A stretch of DNA of 64,000 nt from Flagellimonas ochracea (GCF_009903685.1 NZ_JAAABI010000002.1:310001-374000), one strand, 5' to 3'. Shown: positions 1-9,296, counted from the stretch's first letter. The notes: generated by a model from the letters alone, not told the origin. Program-made: numbers and translations.

Positions 1-694
1 CCATTGTTGGCGCAAATCTTGGGTATACATCGGCTTTACCCTCAGCAACAAGGCAAAATTTGAACGAACTGCCTTTTGATACTACGGATACTTCTATTTG
101 TTCTTTTTCCAGATCTCTAATGAATTCTTCCGTTTTATCATTCATATGGGAACGACTTCCAACCACGCGCATAACATTATTTGTTACGTTCATAGCCGAG
201 ATTTGGTTTTTAGATGAAAAAAGATTTTCGGGCAGTTCCTCAATCTTGTCCACAATGATTTTATAGCTAGCTCTTTCTTTCACATTTGCAAAATATAATT
301 CCTTGGTGACCGGGGCATAAATGACCCCTAAAATCGGCTCCCCTTTGCTAATTAGAGCGATATTTACGGTAAACTCTCCATTTTTTTTGATAAACTCCTT
401 GGTTCCGTCCAGAGGATCGACCATCCAACAGAGTTCCCAATTTTTTCTGACCTGGTAATCAATTGTTTTGTTCTCTTCGCTGATTATGGGCATCTGTGTC
501 TTTTTCAAATATGAAAGTATAACCTCATTGGCATCCTTATCGGCCTTTGTCAAAGGTGAATCATCCTTTTTATGGACCGTTTCAAAATCTGAGGACTCGT
601 ATACTTTCATGATTGCCTTTCCTGCATCTACCGAGGCAAGAATTGCTGTCTCAAGGTTTTTGATCAAATCTTTGCTCTCCATTGGGTGGTTCAT
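1..694 (-). CDS. cysQ: 3'(2'),5'-bisphosphate nucleotidase CysQ (partial, C-terminus outside window)
   Basis: Inositol-monophosphatase-superfamily enzyme that hydrolyses 3'-phosphoadenosine 5'-phosphate to AMP, clearing a by-product of sulfate assimilation. About 231 N-terminal residues are visible. They include the metal-binding Glu pair in PIISEEN (about residue 72) and the signature DPLDGTKEF (about residues 92-100); the C-terminal WD motif lies beyond the left edge. The frame stays open to base 1. I start at the ATG at 694; an in-frame ATG at 682 is an alternative. It follows rfbC by 18 bp on the same strand, so it is probably the distal gene of the polysaccharide operon. A cysQ-like gene in a sugar locus may reflect sulfated surface glycans, but that is inference. 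Confidence 0.9.
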   Translation of the reverse strand, partial: MNHPMESKDLIKNLETAILASVDAGKAIMKVYESSDFETVHKKDDSPLTKADKDANEVILSYLKKTQMPIISEENKTIDYQVRKNWELCWMVDPLDGTKEFIKKNGEFTVNIALISKGEPILGVIYAPVTKELYFANVKERASYKIIVDKIEELPENLFSSKNQISAMNVTNNVMRVVGSRSHMNDKTEEFIRDLEKEQIEVSVVSKGSSFKFCLVAEGKADVYPRFAPTM

Positions 695-712
695 AGTTAT
701 CTAACTCTATTT

Positions 713-1240
713 TTATTTTTCCAAGTTGTCCTTATTGGAAAGTATAATTTGGTCTTTTTCCATTTTCCAGTCAATCCCAAGTGATTCATCACTATACATA
801 ATACTCCCCTCAGAGTCTTTGTTATAATAATTGTCACATTTATAGAACAACCGTGCCGTTTCGCTCAAGGTCAAAAACCCATGGGCAAATCCCTTGGGAA
901 CAAACAATAGTTTCTTGTTTTCCCCGCTTAACTCCAATGACAAATGTTGGCCAAAGGTCTCCGAATTTTTACGCAGGTCAACCACCACATCCTGTACTTT
1001 TCCATGAAGTACCGAAACCAGCTTAGCCTGGGCATGTTCGCCTTTTTGATAATGCAGTCCACGAAGAACTCCTTTCTTTGAAAAGGATATGTTGTCCTGT
1101 ACAAAGTTCACCTCCTGTGCAATGGCCTCACAAAAGGCCTTATGGTTGTGGATTTCAAAGAAATATCCCCTTTCATCATAATGGATTTCGGGCTCCAAAA
1201 TGAAGCATCCCTTCAATTTTGTTTCAGTTGCCTTTATCAT
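713..1240 (-). CDS. rfbC: dTDP-4-dehydrorhamnose 3,5-epimerase
   Basis: Third enzyme of dTDP-L-rhamnose synthesis: it epimerises C3 and C5 of dTDP-4-keto-6-deoxyglucose in the cytoplasm. The 175-residue length is normal for RmlC/RfbC. RGLHYQKGEHAQAKLV (residues 60-75) carries the catalytic base His63, VPKGFAHGFLTL (114-125) is the conserved cupin strand, and Tyr133 sits where the family has its acid Tyr. Its ATG overlaps the rfbA stop by 4 bp, so the genes are translationally coupled. The order rfbD-rfbB-rfbA-rfbC is contiguous, so the whole rhamnose pathway is encoded here. Identification is firm. Confidence 0.96.
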   Translation of the reverse strand: MIKATETKLKGCFILEPEIHYDERGYFFEIHNHKAFCEAIAQEVNFVQDNISFSKKGVLRGLHYQKGEHAQAKLVSVLHGKVQDVVVDLRKNSETFGQHLSLELSGENKKLLFVPKGFAHGFLTLSETARLFYKCDNYYNKDSEGSIMYSDESLGIDWKMEKDQIILSNKDNLEK

Positions 1241-2106
1241 GCTTCATTGTTCAAAATGCCCAGTAGCCGCTTGCCATAGCCACTTTTCATCAGTGGGCGG
1301 GCCAATTGTTTGAAATGTTCTCTGGTAATATAGCCCATTTCGTATGCCGCCACCTCAATGGAGCCTATGATTGTTCCCTGTCTTTCTTCAATAACCTCGA
1401 CAAATTGAGATGCCTGCATCAGGGCCTGAAAAGTTCCCGTATCCAACCAAGCCGTTCCTCTGTCCAAAATACTGACCTGGAGTCTTCCCTTTTGTAGATA
1501 GGCTTTGTTAACATCTGTGATCTCCAATTCTCCCCGATCACTTGGTTCAATACTTTTAGCAATGGAAACAACTTCATTATCATAAAAATAGATTCCCGGG
1601 ACCACGTAGTTTGACTTTGGTTTTTCGGGTTTTTCCGCTATGCTGATGACCATGCCGTTTTTGTCAAACTCTACCACACCGTATCGTTGCGGATCATTGA
1701 CCCGGTATGCGTATATGATGCCACCGTCGGGGTCATTGTTGGATTGAAGCGACTTGGATAGGCCTGCACCGTAAAAAATATTATCGCCAAGGACAAGTGC
1801 TACTTTATCAGTTCCTATAAAATCGGCCCCAATAATAAATGCCTCCGCCAACCCATTCGGTTTTTCTTGCACTGCATAAGAAAAATAGCATCCATATTTT
1901 TCACCATCACCAAGAAGATCTTGGAATAGGGGCAGGTCTTTCTTGGTGGAAATGATCAATATTTCCCTTATTCCAGCATACATCAATGTCGACAAGGGGT
2001 AATATATCATAGGTTTATCATATATAGGCATCAGCTGCTTGCTTACCGATAAGGTAAGCGGGTGCAATCTGCTCCCTGTCCCTCCTGCCAATACAATTCC
2101 TTTCAT
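1237..2106 (-). CDS. rfbA: glucose-1-phosphate thymidylyltransferase
   Basis: First step of dTDP-rhamnose synthesis: glucose-1-phosphate plus dTTP gives dTDP-glucose and pyrophosphate. The 289-residue length is typical of the short RmlA class. The N-terminal nucleotide-binding signature GGTGSRLHPLT (residues 8-18) and the downstream SKQLMPIYDKPM are present. LGDNIFYG (about 106-113) supplies the metal-binding Asp, and EKPEKPKSNYVVPGIYFYD is the sugar-binding segment. It overlaps rfbC and rfbB by 4 bp each, the usual sign of translational coupling. The product feeds RfbB encoded immediately upstream. Confidence 0.97.
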   Translation of the reverse strand: MKGIVLAGGTGSRLHPLTLSVSKQLMPIYDKPMIYYPLSTLMYAGIREILIISTKKDLPLFQDLLGDGEKYGCYFSYAVQEKPNGLAEAFIIGADFIGTDKVALVLGDNIFYGAGLSKSLQSNNDPDGGIIYAYRVNDPQRYGVVEFDKNGMVISIAEKPEKPKSNYVVPGIYFYDNEVVSIAKSIEPSDRGELEITDVNKAYLQKGRLQVSILDRGTAWLDTGTFQALMQASQFVEVIEERQGTIIGSIEVAAYEMGYITREHFKQLARPLMKSGYGKRLLGILNNEA

Positions 2107-3173
2107 TTATTGAGTTGTTGATACTGTTTTTTATAATATTCTTTATACTCCCCTGACGTTACATGATTTAACCAATCTTGATTGGTCAAATACCACTCGA
2201 TGGTTTGCCCTAGACCCTGCTCGAATGTTACGGTTGGCGACCACCCCAATTCGTTTTTTATTTTCGAGGCATCGATTGCATATCTTAGGTCATGGCCAGG
2301 TCGATCTTGTACATAGATGATCAACTTTTCAAAGGAACCCTCCTCCCTGTTGAGTTTTTTCTCCATCAAGCGGCACAATAACCTAGTCAGGTCAATATTC
2401 TTCCATTCATTAAATCCACCAACATTATAGGTTTCCCCCTTTTCGCCTTTATGGAAAATTAAATCAATGGCCTTTGCATGGTCCATAACATAAAGCCAAT
2501 CCCTTGTATAATTACCATCGCCATAAACGGGCAGTGATTTGTTATGGAGAATATTGTTGATGAACAATGGAATTAATTTCTCAGGAAACTGATTGGGTCC
2601 ATAATTATTGGAGCAGTTTGATATCACATAGGGAAGTCCATAGGTTTCTCCATAGGCCCTTACAAAATGGTCGGAGCTTGCCTTGGACGCCGAATAGGGT
2701 GATCTAGGAGAATATGGGGTGGTCTCCGAAAAAAAACCTGTTTCTCCCAAGGTGCCGTAAACCTCATCTGTGCTAATATGATAAAATCTAAAGCTTGGGT
2801 TTCCATTAGCTAATTTCAAGGAGGCGTTCAACAAATTCACCGTTCCAATCACATTGGTCTTCACAAAGGCCATGGGGTCCGTTATTGATCTATCCACGTG
2901 CGATTCTGCAGCCAAATGGATTATGCCATCAAACTTTGTTTTGGAAAAAAGATCAGTTATAAATTCGGAGTCCGTAATATCTCCCTTGATAAAAGTATAG
3001 TTCGGAGCATTCTCGATATCCTTGAGATTCTCCAGATTACCTGCATAGGTTAGTTTGTCCAAGTTATAAACCTGATATTCTTGGTATGTTTCTACAAATT
3101 GTCTTACAACATGTGAGCCTATAAAGCCAGCTCCCCCAGTAATTAATATTTTCTTCGGGATACGTTTTCCCAT
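2103..3173 (-). CDS. rfbB: dTDP-glucose 4,6-dehydratase
   Basis: NAD-dependent short-chain dehydrogenase/reductase that converts dTDP-glucose to dTDP-4-keto-6-deoxyglucose. The Rossmann motif GGAGFIGSH lies at residues 13-21. STDEVYG (134-140) carries the Thr-Asp-Glu active-site residues, and YSASK (Tyr160, Lys164) completes the catalytic set. RDWLYVMDHAKAI is the family's C-terminal substrate signature. The 356-residue length is normal. It lies 54 bp downstream of rfbD and overlaps rfbA by 4 bp. Function is secure. Confidence 0.97.
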   Translation of the reverse strand: MGKRIPKKILITGGAGFIGSHVVRQFVETYQEYQVYNLDKLTYAGNLENLKDIENAPNYTFIKGDITDSEFITDLFSKTKFDGIIHLAAESHVDRSITDPMAFVKTNVIGTVNLLNASLKLANGNPSFRFYHISTDEVYGTLGETGFFSETTPYSPRSPYSASKASSDHFVRAYGETYGLPYVISNCSNNYGPNQFPEKLIPLFINNILHNKSLPVYGDGNYTRDWLYVMDHAKAIDLIFHKGEKGETYNVGGFNEWKNIDLTRLLCRLMEKKLNREEGSFEKLIIYVQDRPGHDLRYAIDASKIKNELGWSPTVTFEQGLGQTIEWYLTNQDWLNHVTSGEYKEYYKKQYQQLNK

Positions 3174-3227
3174 GGAAGGCTATTTGAGATTAATGGTGTG
3201 TTGTTTTTCCTCTTGGACTATACTTAT

Positions 3228-4004
3228 TCAAGAAAGAACACTGTTCTTGGGCCTACGGGCAAAGGTATGATAATTCCTATCCAAAATCAGCTTTGCTGTG
3301 TCGGCCAACTTGTTTTCCTGCAAAATTTTTTTGGCAAAATCATACCATGACATTGCATTGCCATCACTAAAGTGATATGTTCCAAATGGCTTATTACCCA
3401 TCAGAATTTCATTCAATAAAAACCGAGATAAATTATCAGTCTCTGTGGGCGTGCCAATTTGCATATCAGTAATTCGTAGTTCTTCTCCGGCTCTGGCCTT
3501 ATTGACCACGGTTCTATAAAAATTGTGTCCGTATTTCTTGCTATATAGCCAGGATGTCCGCACTATGTAATGGTTGGGCAAAAGGGTCCTAATGTATTCT
3601 TCCCCTTTCAGTTTGGATTTACCATATTCGTTAATGGGGTTTGGTATGTCTTGAATGGTGTACGCCCCTTCCTTCTCTCCATCAAAGACGTAATCCGTAG
3701 AAATATGTACCAATATGGTTTTACTTTGTTTGCAGGCCAGGGCCAGGTTTTTGACTCCCTCTGAATTTATTTCAAAGGCCCTATCCGGCTTTTGTTCAGC
3801 CTTTTCAACATCAGTATAGGCCGCACAGTTGATGCAGTAGTCATATAGATTTGAACCCAATTCCAGATTCACTTTGTTTTTATCAACAATGTCTACTTCG
3901 TCCAATCCCTTAAAGGAGAATACGATATCCTTTGTTTCAAAAGCATATTCTTGCAAGGTCTGTCCCAGTTGACCTTTTGATCCGGTAACCAATACCTTTT
4001 TCAT
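3228..4004 (-). CDS. rfbD: dTDP-4-dehydrorhamnose reductase (short C-terminus)
   Basis: Final NAD(P)H-dependent reduction giving dTDP-L-rhamnose. GSKGQLGQ (residues 8-15) is the Rossmann glycine motif, STDYVFDG (102-109) the active-site strand and YGKSK (Tyr127, Lys131) the catalytic pair. At 258 residues it is shorter than the usual 280-300. It ends exactly after RRPKNSVLS, where relatives continue with one more helix, and the TGA at 3230-3228 is followed in frame by 15 sense codons before another stop. The core active site is intact, so it may work, but a lost C-terminal tail is possible. First of four contiguous rhamnose genes on the minus strand. Confidence 0.92.
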   Translation of the reverse strand: MKKVLVTGSKGQLGQTLQEYAFETKDIVFSFKGLDEVDIVDKNKVNLELGSNLYDYCINCAAYTDVEKAEQKPDRAFEINSEGVKNLALACKQSKTILVHISTDYVFDGEKEGAYTIQDIPNPINEYGKSKLKGEEYIRTLLPNHYIVRTSWLYSKKYGHNFYRTVVNKARAGEELRITDMQIGTPTETDNLSRFLLNEILMGNKPFGTYHFSDGNAMSWYDFAKKILQENKLADTAKLILDRNYHTFARRPKNSVLS

Positions 4005-4020
4005 CTGAGCGTGCGGGTGT

Positions 4021-5016
4021 CTAACCCTTTTCTAGTTCCAACGCTTTTCTGTTAAGGTAGCGCAGAAAAGACAACACAAAGAAAAGGGAAACCAAAATAG
4101 TTGGAATCAACACGATTTTCTTTCCAAATAAAGGCTTTATCGATTTGTGGGGCTTTCCAAAATTAACGATACTCAACGTGGCGGATTGTGCCTTGAGCTC
4201 CATTCTTTTGGTCTGAATCTCTTGAATCATTCTGTTTTTTAGATTCAGCAATGCGCCTACGTTTAGCTCGTCCTCATTTTCAAGGACAATTTTACCGACT
4301 TCTGAACTTTGCGAGTTTGTTTTCATACTTCGAGTATACTCAGCTATAAGCGTGTCTATTTGCGCAATGGAACTTTCATTTCTTTCAATGGTTTCCAGTG
4401 CGTTCTTTGTTTGAATCGAAATCAATTCATTAAAATATGCATTGGAATTGATATATTCCATCAATTTTTGCGCTACGACATTCCCTTTTTCACTTTTGTA
4501 AAAGAACGTAATTCTGTGGTGCAGTTCTGTGTTTTTCAATAATTCTTCCCGCAATACATCAGCAATCAAATCAGTGTCCTCGAACTTTTGAAGCACCTCC
4601 AAATATTCCAGCTCCATATCGGCTGTCTTTGCGTCTTCCTTAACGGGCTCAATTGAAATTTCGAATCCTTTTGTATCATCAATCGCTATTCCCATTTCAT
4701 TGAAGAAGGATTCGTTCTTATCCTTTAGATTGACCGCTATTTCATCCACGATATCATACAGGTAATCCTTGCTTTCCAAATTGGGTTTGACTATGACATC
4801 CAACTGCTGTTTTTCCTCGCTAATGAACTTTAAGCCAAAGCCTATCAAAGCGCCGATAATGGCCAAACTGATAAGAATTATTGCATTCTTTTTTAAATAC
4901 AGAAAAACTCGCAGAAAGAAATTCCCAAGCTTATTGACCCCTCTTCCAATCATTTGAAACAGTTGTCCCAAATCTATTTCGTCTGACGTGTTCTGATTTA
5001 CTGGTTGGTCTGCCAT
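4021..5016 (-). CDS. Wzz-like polysaccharide chain-length / co-polymerase protein
   Basis: Inner-membrane protein of the polysaccharide co-polymerase type: an N-terminal membrane helix (about residues 45-65, rich in Ile/Leu/Gly), a large charged coiled-coil periplasmic region, and a C-terminal helix about 12 residues from the end. This is the topology of Wzz chain-length regulators, which set O-antigen or capsule length. I place the start at the ATG at 5016, one base after the upstream gene's stop, rather than at a TTG at 5028 that would overlap it. It directly precedes rfbD, so it belongs to the surface-sugar operon. The sequence is divergent; the family call rests on topology and context. 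Confidence 0.75.
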   Translation of the reverse strand: MADQPVNQNTSDEIDLGQLFQMIGRGVNKLGNFFLRVFLYLKKNAIILISLAIIGALIGFGLKFISEEKQQLDVIVKPNLESKDYLYDIVDEIAVNLKDKNESFFNEMGIAIDDTKGFEISIEPVKEDAKTADMELEYLEVLQKFEDTDLIADVLREELLKNTELHHRITFFYKSEKGNVVAQKLMEYINSNAYFNELISIQTKNALETIERNESSIAQIDTLIAEYTRSMKTNSQSSEVGKIVLENEDELNVGALLNLKNRMIQEIQTKRMELKAQSATLSIVNFGKPHKSIKPLFGKKIVLIPTILVSLFFVLSFLRYLNRKALELEKG

Positions 5017-5017
5017 T

Positions 5018-6703
5018 TTATGATTCAAATATTTGTTTTAGAATTCTGTCGGTTATCAGATAGGTTGGTTTCACACCTGTGGTACCCAAACCTCCTGAGG
5101 CAAGTGTGCTGCCTGTCTCTAGGGGATTGTCCGATGCATAATACGCATATCTGACCTTCACGTCCTTTTTGATGCTCTTTCTTATTTTGGAGGCTGATTG
5201 AATCGCCTTCTGATAGTGCACTCCTTCCATTTCCAGGCCTATGACATTCCAGGTAGACTGATGAAAAAATCGGAGAATGTCCTTGTTCTGCAAGGAAGTT
5301 CCCAAGACTGTGACCATGGTTCCTTCCATAACCTTTAGTCCGTTGCTCTCAAAATCCTTGGCACTCAGTTCATTATGAAAAGGGTAGTTGTCGGCCGTTC
5401 CTTCAAAAATATGGGCAGACGGTATCATTAAATCTCCTTTTCCTCCTTCCAAAATTCCAGCTTTGCCCATAATGGAAATGGAATGTACGTTTAAAAACTT
5501 TTTTTGTCCGTTCTCCTCCATGGGCTTCAACAACTCATCTATCGTTTCATAGGCTTGTTCCCCAAAAGCATAGTCCATAACAAAGATAACGGGTTTTTCC
5601 TCATCGGAAATACCTTCTGGATGCTCATAGCAACATGTGTCCTCTCCAAATTTAGCAGAATCAAAAATTTGAACATCAATGTTTGCTCCACTCATGTCGT
5701 CGATAAAAAGCATCCCATTTTTTTTCCCAATGGATTCTATTTTATTTCGAAGGACTTCATTTTTGGGGGAACTCAGGGCTTCAAAAATTTCCAATGATTT
5801 TGAATTGGGAAATTCCTTGGCCAATGCTTTTTTGGCGAACAGCGAATTCATTACACTGTGCATATTGGCGCTGATAATATGTATCGGTCTGTTTAATAGC
5901 TTCTTTTCAGCAAGTGTCTTCTTTATTTTATAAGCCCAGCGCTCGCCGTGAATATGATGCCCCAGTCTTTCGCGCAACAAGGGGCTAAAAGTGATAGTGC
6001 GCTTATTACCAGTGGTTTCTTCCTCAATAGCCAACTTGCCAAGCCAGTGCACAACACTTAAAAATCTGTCGGGATTGTCCGATTTTTCCAGCTTCTGTTG
6101 CATTTCAACAACCTCATCAAAGGTCCTGCCCAAAATATTGGCGGTATGAATCATGGCAACTTCCCGTTCGGCCCCGTTTTTCTTTTTCTGATTCAGAAAC
6201 TGTGTCAATTTTTCCCAATCTCTTATTGTGGCATTTCCGTCTTCCACCAAAACCCTATTGCTGATTTTACCTGACTCTATGAACAAAAATGTGAGGTGGG
6301 TAAGGATATCATAAATATCACTTCTCCCCCGGGTTATCTCGATGTTCATTTGCTCATCGTCAATTCGATAGCAATTTCTTCTTCGCTTGGGAGGGATTAT
6401 GGGCTTTAGGTGTGATTTGGAAAAGCCCTCATCTGAGGTCAGATTGATAAAGCGGCACTGTTCGATGCCTTCTGGCAAACGTTCCAAAACATAGATGAGT
6501 CCATTCAGTTCGGCCCGTTGTTCAGCTACCGAACCATAAATTTCAGGCCTCAATACCAAAAGGGCGTCCCTGAGGGCATTCCCCGAAACTCCGGATGGCT
6601 TGTAGAATCCCCGGTTGAGCAAATGCCTCATGGTGATGTACAAACGTTCTATCGCATTGGTGGACTCCTGTGCCCTTGTGGGCTGTTTTACTTCTGAAAC
6701 CAT
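5018..6703 (-). CDS. Bacteroidota-specific protein with C-terminal nucleoside-phosphorylase-like motif (DUF6909-like)
   Basis: A 561-residue soluble protein with no signal peptide or membrane helix. I recognise it only as a conserved flavobacterial family, probably DUF6909. The N-terminal third is helical and charged. The C-terminal part contains GLEMEG (residues 489-494), closely resembling the ribose-binding MEG motif of the MTAN/uridine phosphorylase superfamily, followed by YASDNPLETG, which resembles the end of that fold. This suggests a nucleoside- or nucleotide-handling domain, but no reaction can be assigned. It sits 58 bp after the GH3 gene and 1 bp before the Wzz-like gene, so it may be co-transcribed with both. 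Confidence 0.7.
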   Translation of the reverse strand: MVSEVKQPTRAQESTNAIERLYITMRHLLNRGFYKPSGVSGNALRDALLVLRPEIYGSVAEQRAELNGLIYVLERLPEGIEQCRFINLTSDEGFSKSHLKPIIPPKRRRNCYRIDDEQMNIEITRGRSDIYDILTHLTFLFIESGKISNRVLVEDGNATIRDWEKLTQFLNQKKKNGAEREVAMIHTANILGRTFDEVVEMQQKLEKSDNPDRFLSVVHWLGKLAIEEETTGNKRTITFSPLLRERLGHHIHGERWAYKIKKTLAEKKLLNRPIHIISANMHSVMNSLFAKKALAKEFPNSKSLEIFEALSSPKNEVLRNKIESIGKKNGMLFIDDMSGANIDVQIFDSAKFGEDTCCYEHPEGISDEEKPVIFVMDYAFGEQAYETIDELLKPMEENGQKKFLNVHSISIMGKAGILEGGKGDLMIPSAHIFEGTADNYPFHNELSAKDFESNGLKVMEGTMVTVLGTSLQNKDILRFFHQSTWNVIGLEMEGVHYQKAIQSASKIRKSIKKDVKVRYAYYASDNPLETGSTLASGGLGTTGVKPTYLITDRILKQIFES

Positions 6704-6761
6704 AAATAACTTCGGTCAAAAATACATGAATTCCTGTGAAACAGGAACAATTTCGCCCTGC

Positions 6762-8258
6762 CTAAATTTTGAAAGGTTGGAGTCCATCAGCCACTTTACG
6801 GTCGTTGGAGAGTCTTTGTACCTTGTTTTGTCCACCCAATTTGCCAATAGTCTTCATGTATTCTTGAAAGCCTCCGGGTTTTATCGGTGTAATTTTTAGT
6901 GGTTGAAGAATACTTCCAGAGATCAAGTCGAAATAATAACTGTTTTGTTTTTGCATACTCTCTTCCATCAACTTGGAAAATTGTTCGGAATTGGATGGTT
7001 CTCTTTCAAATTCAATGAACCATTCGTGATAGGGCAATTGCTCTCCCTCCGGATTGGTTCGAGGGGCAACCGTAAATTCGTTCACTAAGGCATCGGTGTG
7101 CTCAACAGCTGTTTGTAGTGCCTCTTCAACTTCCTTGGCAATAACGTGCTCCCCAAAGGCGGATATAAAATGTTTTATTCTGCCAGATACGACAATTCTG
7201 TAAGGGTTTGTAGAAACAAACCGAACGGTATCGCCTAGATTGTAAGCCCATAGCCCGGCATCGGTAGAAATAACCATGGCGTAGTCTATATCTGGTTTAA
7301 CATCACCAATGGTCAACCTTCTTGGGTTCTCATCAAAAAATTCATCTGCTTTGATAAATTCATAAAAAATGCCAGAATTCAACAAGAGGAGCATTCCTTT
7401 CTCTTTTTGTGAATCTTGATAAGCAAAAAAACCTTCGCTGGCAGGGAAAAGTTCTATACTGTCCACTTTTCTGCCTATCAAGTTCTCGAATTTGGCACGG
7501 TATGGTTCGTAATTAACACCTCCATAAATAAAAAGTTGAAAGTTTTTAAACAGACTTCCTACTTTCATGCCTGTCTTGGCGTTCAATTTTTCGAAATACA
7601 TTTGAACCCAAGACGGGATGCCGGCAATGACCGTCATATTTTCATCCTTTGTTTCTTCAATGATCTTGTCCACCTTGGTTTCCCAATCTTCAATGCAATT
7701 GGTTTCCCAGCTGGGGAGTCGGTTCTTTTGCAGATAGTTGGGAACATAATGCGCGGATATCCCGGAGAGTCTTCCCAGTTTTATCCCTCCTTTTTCTTCC
7801 AACACCGGACTTCCCTGCAAAAAAATCATCTTGCCGTCCACAAAATTGGCATTTTTGGTTTCATGGATGTAGCTCAAGATGGCATTGCGCGATGCTTCAA
7901 CTTGATGCTTTATGGACACTTTTGTAATTGGAATGTATTTTGCACCCGATGTAGTACCGGAAGTCTTGGCAAAATAAATGGGTTTTCCGGGCCAGAGCAC
8001 ATCCTCCGTTCCATCAATAATTTGTTGAATGTAGCCTTTCAATTGCTCATAATCCCTCACTGGTACTTTGCTTACAAAGTCAGTATGGGTACTGATGTTG
8101 TCAAAGTCATGTGCTTCACCAAATTTGGTGTTTCGTGCATTTTTAATTAGGCTTAGAAACACTTTTTGTTGGGTTACCAAGGGGTTATTGACCCATTTTG
8201 CCGTTTTACGGGCAATTCTTTTGGCAAAAAGCTTTGCTGCTAGTGCTTTAAGTGACAT
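6762..8258 (-). CDS. GH3 auxin-responsive-promoter family acyl-adenylating enzyme
   Basis: Member of the firefly-luciferase-like GH3 family. In plants these enzymes adenylate carboxylic acids and conjugate them to amino acids; the bacterial substrate is unknown. Residues 99-107 (TSGTTSGAK) form the Ser/Thr-Gly-rich ATP phosphate-binding loop. ELFPASEGFFAYQ is the adenine-binding region, YAMVISTDAGLWAYNLGDTV the central motif, and VSGRIKHFISAFGEHV the hinge into the C-terminal lid. The 498-residue length is normal for Bacteroidota members. It starts 3 bp after the M23 peptidase stop, so the two are an operon, which hints at an envelope-related substrate (inference). Confidence 0.88.
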   Translation of the reverse strand: MSLKALAAKLFAKRIARKTAKWVNNPLVTQQKVFLSLIKNARNTKFGEAHDFDNISTHTDFVSKVPVRDYEQLKGYIQQIIDGTEDVLWPGKPIYFAKTSGTTSGAKYIPITKVSIKHQVEASRNAILSYIHETKNANFVDGKMIFLQGSPVLEEKGGIKLGRLSGISAHYVPNYLQKNRLPSWETNCIEDWETKVDKIIEETKDENMTVIAGIPSWVQMYFEKLNAKTGMKVGSLFKNFQLFIYGGVNYEPYRAKFENLIGRKVDSIELFPASEGFFAYQDSQKEKGMLLLLNSGIFYEFIKADEFFDENPRRLTIGDVKPDIDYAMVISTDAGLWAYNLGDTVRFVSTNPYRIVVSGRIKHFISAFGEHVIAKEVEEALQTAVEHTDALVNEFTVAPRTNPEGEQLPYHEWFIEFEREPSNSEQFSKLMEESMQKQNSYYFDLISGSILQPLKITPIKPGGFQEYMKTIGKLGGQNKVQRLSNDRKVADGLQPFKI

Positions 8259-8261
8259 GCT

Positions 8262-9131
8262 CTAATTAAAGTCAATGTAGTTCAATGGATCAACGGGCTT
8301 TCCCTCTCTCCATAGCTCAAAATGCAAATGCGCTCCTGTGGTAAGTTCTCCCGTATTGCCAACAGATGCAATTACTTCGCCGGCACGAACCCTTTCGCCT
8401 TGTGATTTGGTTAAGGAGCCGTTGTGTTTATATACCGATGTCAGCCCATCACGATGTTCTACAATTATAACATACCCGGTTTGGGAAGTCCATTCGGAAA
8501 AGAGTACCGTTCCATCTGCAATTGACTTAACCGGTGTATCCTTAGGAGCCACCACGTCCACAGCATAGTGCTTGGTCTTAGGGTCAAATCCCTGGGACAA
8601 TGTTCCTCTCACGGGCGAGAAAAGTAAATTTTCTACATTGTCGATGTTGCGTTCAAAAAGGTTGTACTTGTCCTCCAATTCCACTTCCTGACGTAAAAGA
8701 AGGTCCTGGCGAATTGGCGTCAAGTCTACTGTTGAGGGGTCCAATTTGTACTTTTCAAAGAGGGAGTCCCGATTCATTTCATTATTTTCAATGTCCCCTC
8801 GAAGTACCATGCGAACATTATCAAGATACCTGTTGGTATAATTCAATACAGTGACCAAAGAATCCGTTTTATAGGTCAATTCTGTGGCCTGCCGCTTCAG
8901 TTTAGTGGACGAATACCCTGGAATATACTCTCTAAGTGGGGTAAAAGCGATAATCAGTGTGGTAATACCTATTAGCGCAATGATGAAGAGTGTCCCGGTC
9001 ACAAAAACATTCAATCGGCTCAACTTAAAAGAAATCTTTTCCTCAAAAGTGCTTTCATTGAGAATGACCAACCGATACTTGTGCAGTAGTTTTCGTTTTA
9101 TTTCCTTTCGCTTCCTGCCTTTTTTTGCCAT
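8262..9131 (-). CDS. M23 (LytM-type) peptidoglycan endopeptidase, membrane anchored
   Basis: Zinc metallopeptidase of the LytM/M23 family, expected to cut peptide cross-links in the periplasm. A short Lys/Arg-rich cytoplasmic tail is followed by one membrane helix (about residues 42-66), a helical linker and the LytM domain. Zinc ligands are visible in KHYAVDVV (His-x3-Asp) and in the terminal HLHFELW. I take the ATG at 9131 rather than the TTG at 9140, because a promoter-like TATCTTTG (9145-9138) overlaps that TTG. Length from this start is 289 residues. It heads an operon with the GH3 gene and diverges from tatA. Confidence 0.92.
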   Translation of the reverse strand: MAKKGRKRKEIKRKLLHKYRLVILNESTFEEKISFKLSRLNVFVTGTLFIIALIGITTLIIAFTPLREYIPGYSSTKLKRQATELTYKTDSLVTVLNYTNRYLDNVRMVLRGDIENNEMNRDSLFEKYKLDPSTVDLTPIRQDLLLRQEVELEDKYNLFERNIDNVENLLFSPVRGTLSQGFDPKTKHYAVDVVAPKDTPVKSIADGTVLFSEWTSQTGYVIIVEHRDGLTSVYKHNGSLTKSQGERVRAGEVIASVGNTGELTTGAHLHFELWREGKPVDPLNYIDFN

Positions 9132-9137
9132 AATGAG

Positions 9138-9145
9138 CAAAGATA
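9138..9145 (-). promoter_or_regulatory. -10 element TATCTTTG of the M23/GH3 operon
   Basis: Exact match to the Bacteroidota -10 consensus TAnnTTTG on the minus strand, ending 6 nt before the ATG at 9131. No TTG-type -33 element lies at the usual distance. The spacing would make the transcript nearly leaderless. Confidence 0.45.
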
Positions 9146-9296
9146 ACCCTAGATTTTAATTTTGGTGTTAAGCATTTTAAAAATCACCCATCAATTATAG
9201 CAAGTGCTAAACTAATTGCAATGCTAATTTTAGTTAATTGCGTGCTACCTACGGTTCTTTTTAGTAATTTTACCTTTCATTTAAGGAATATAGTGT

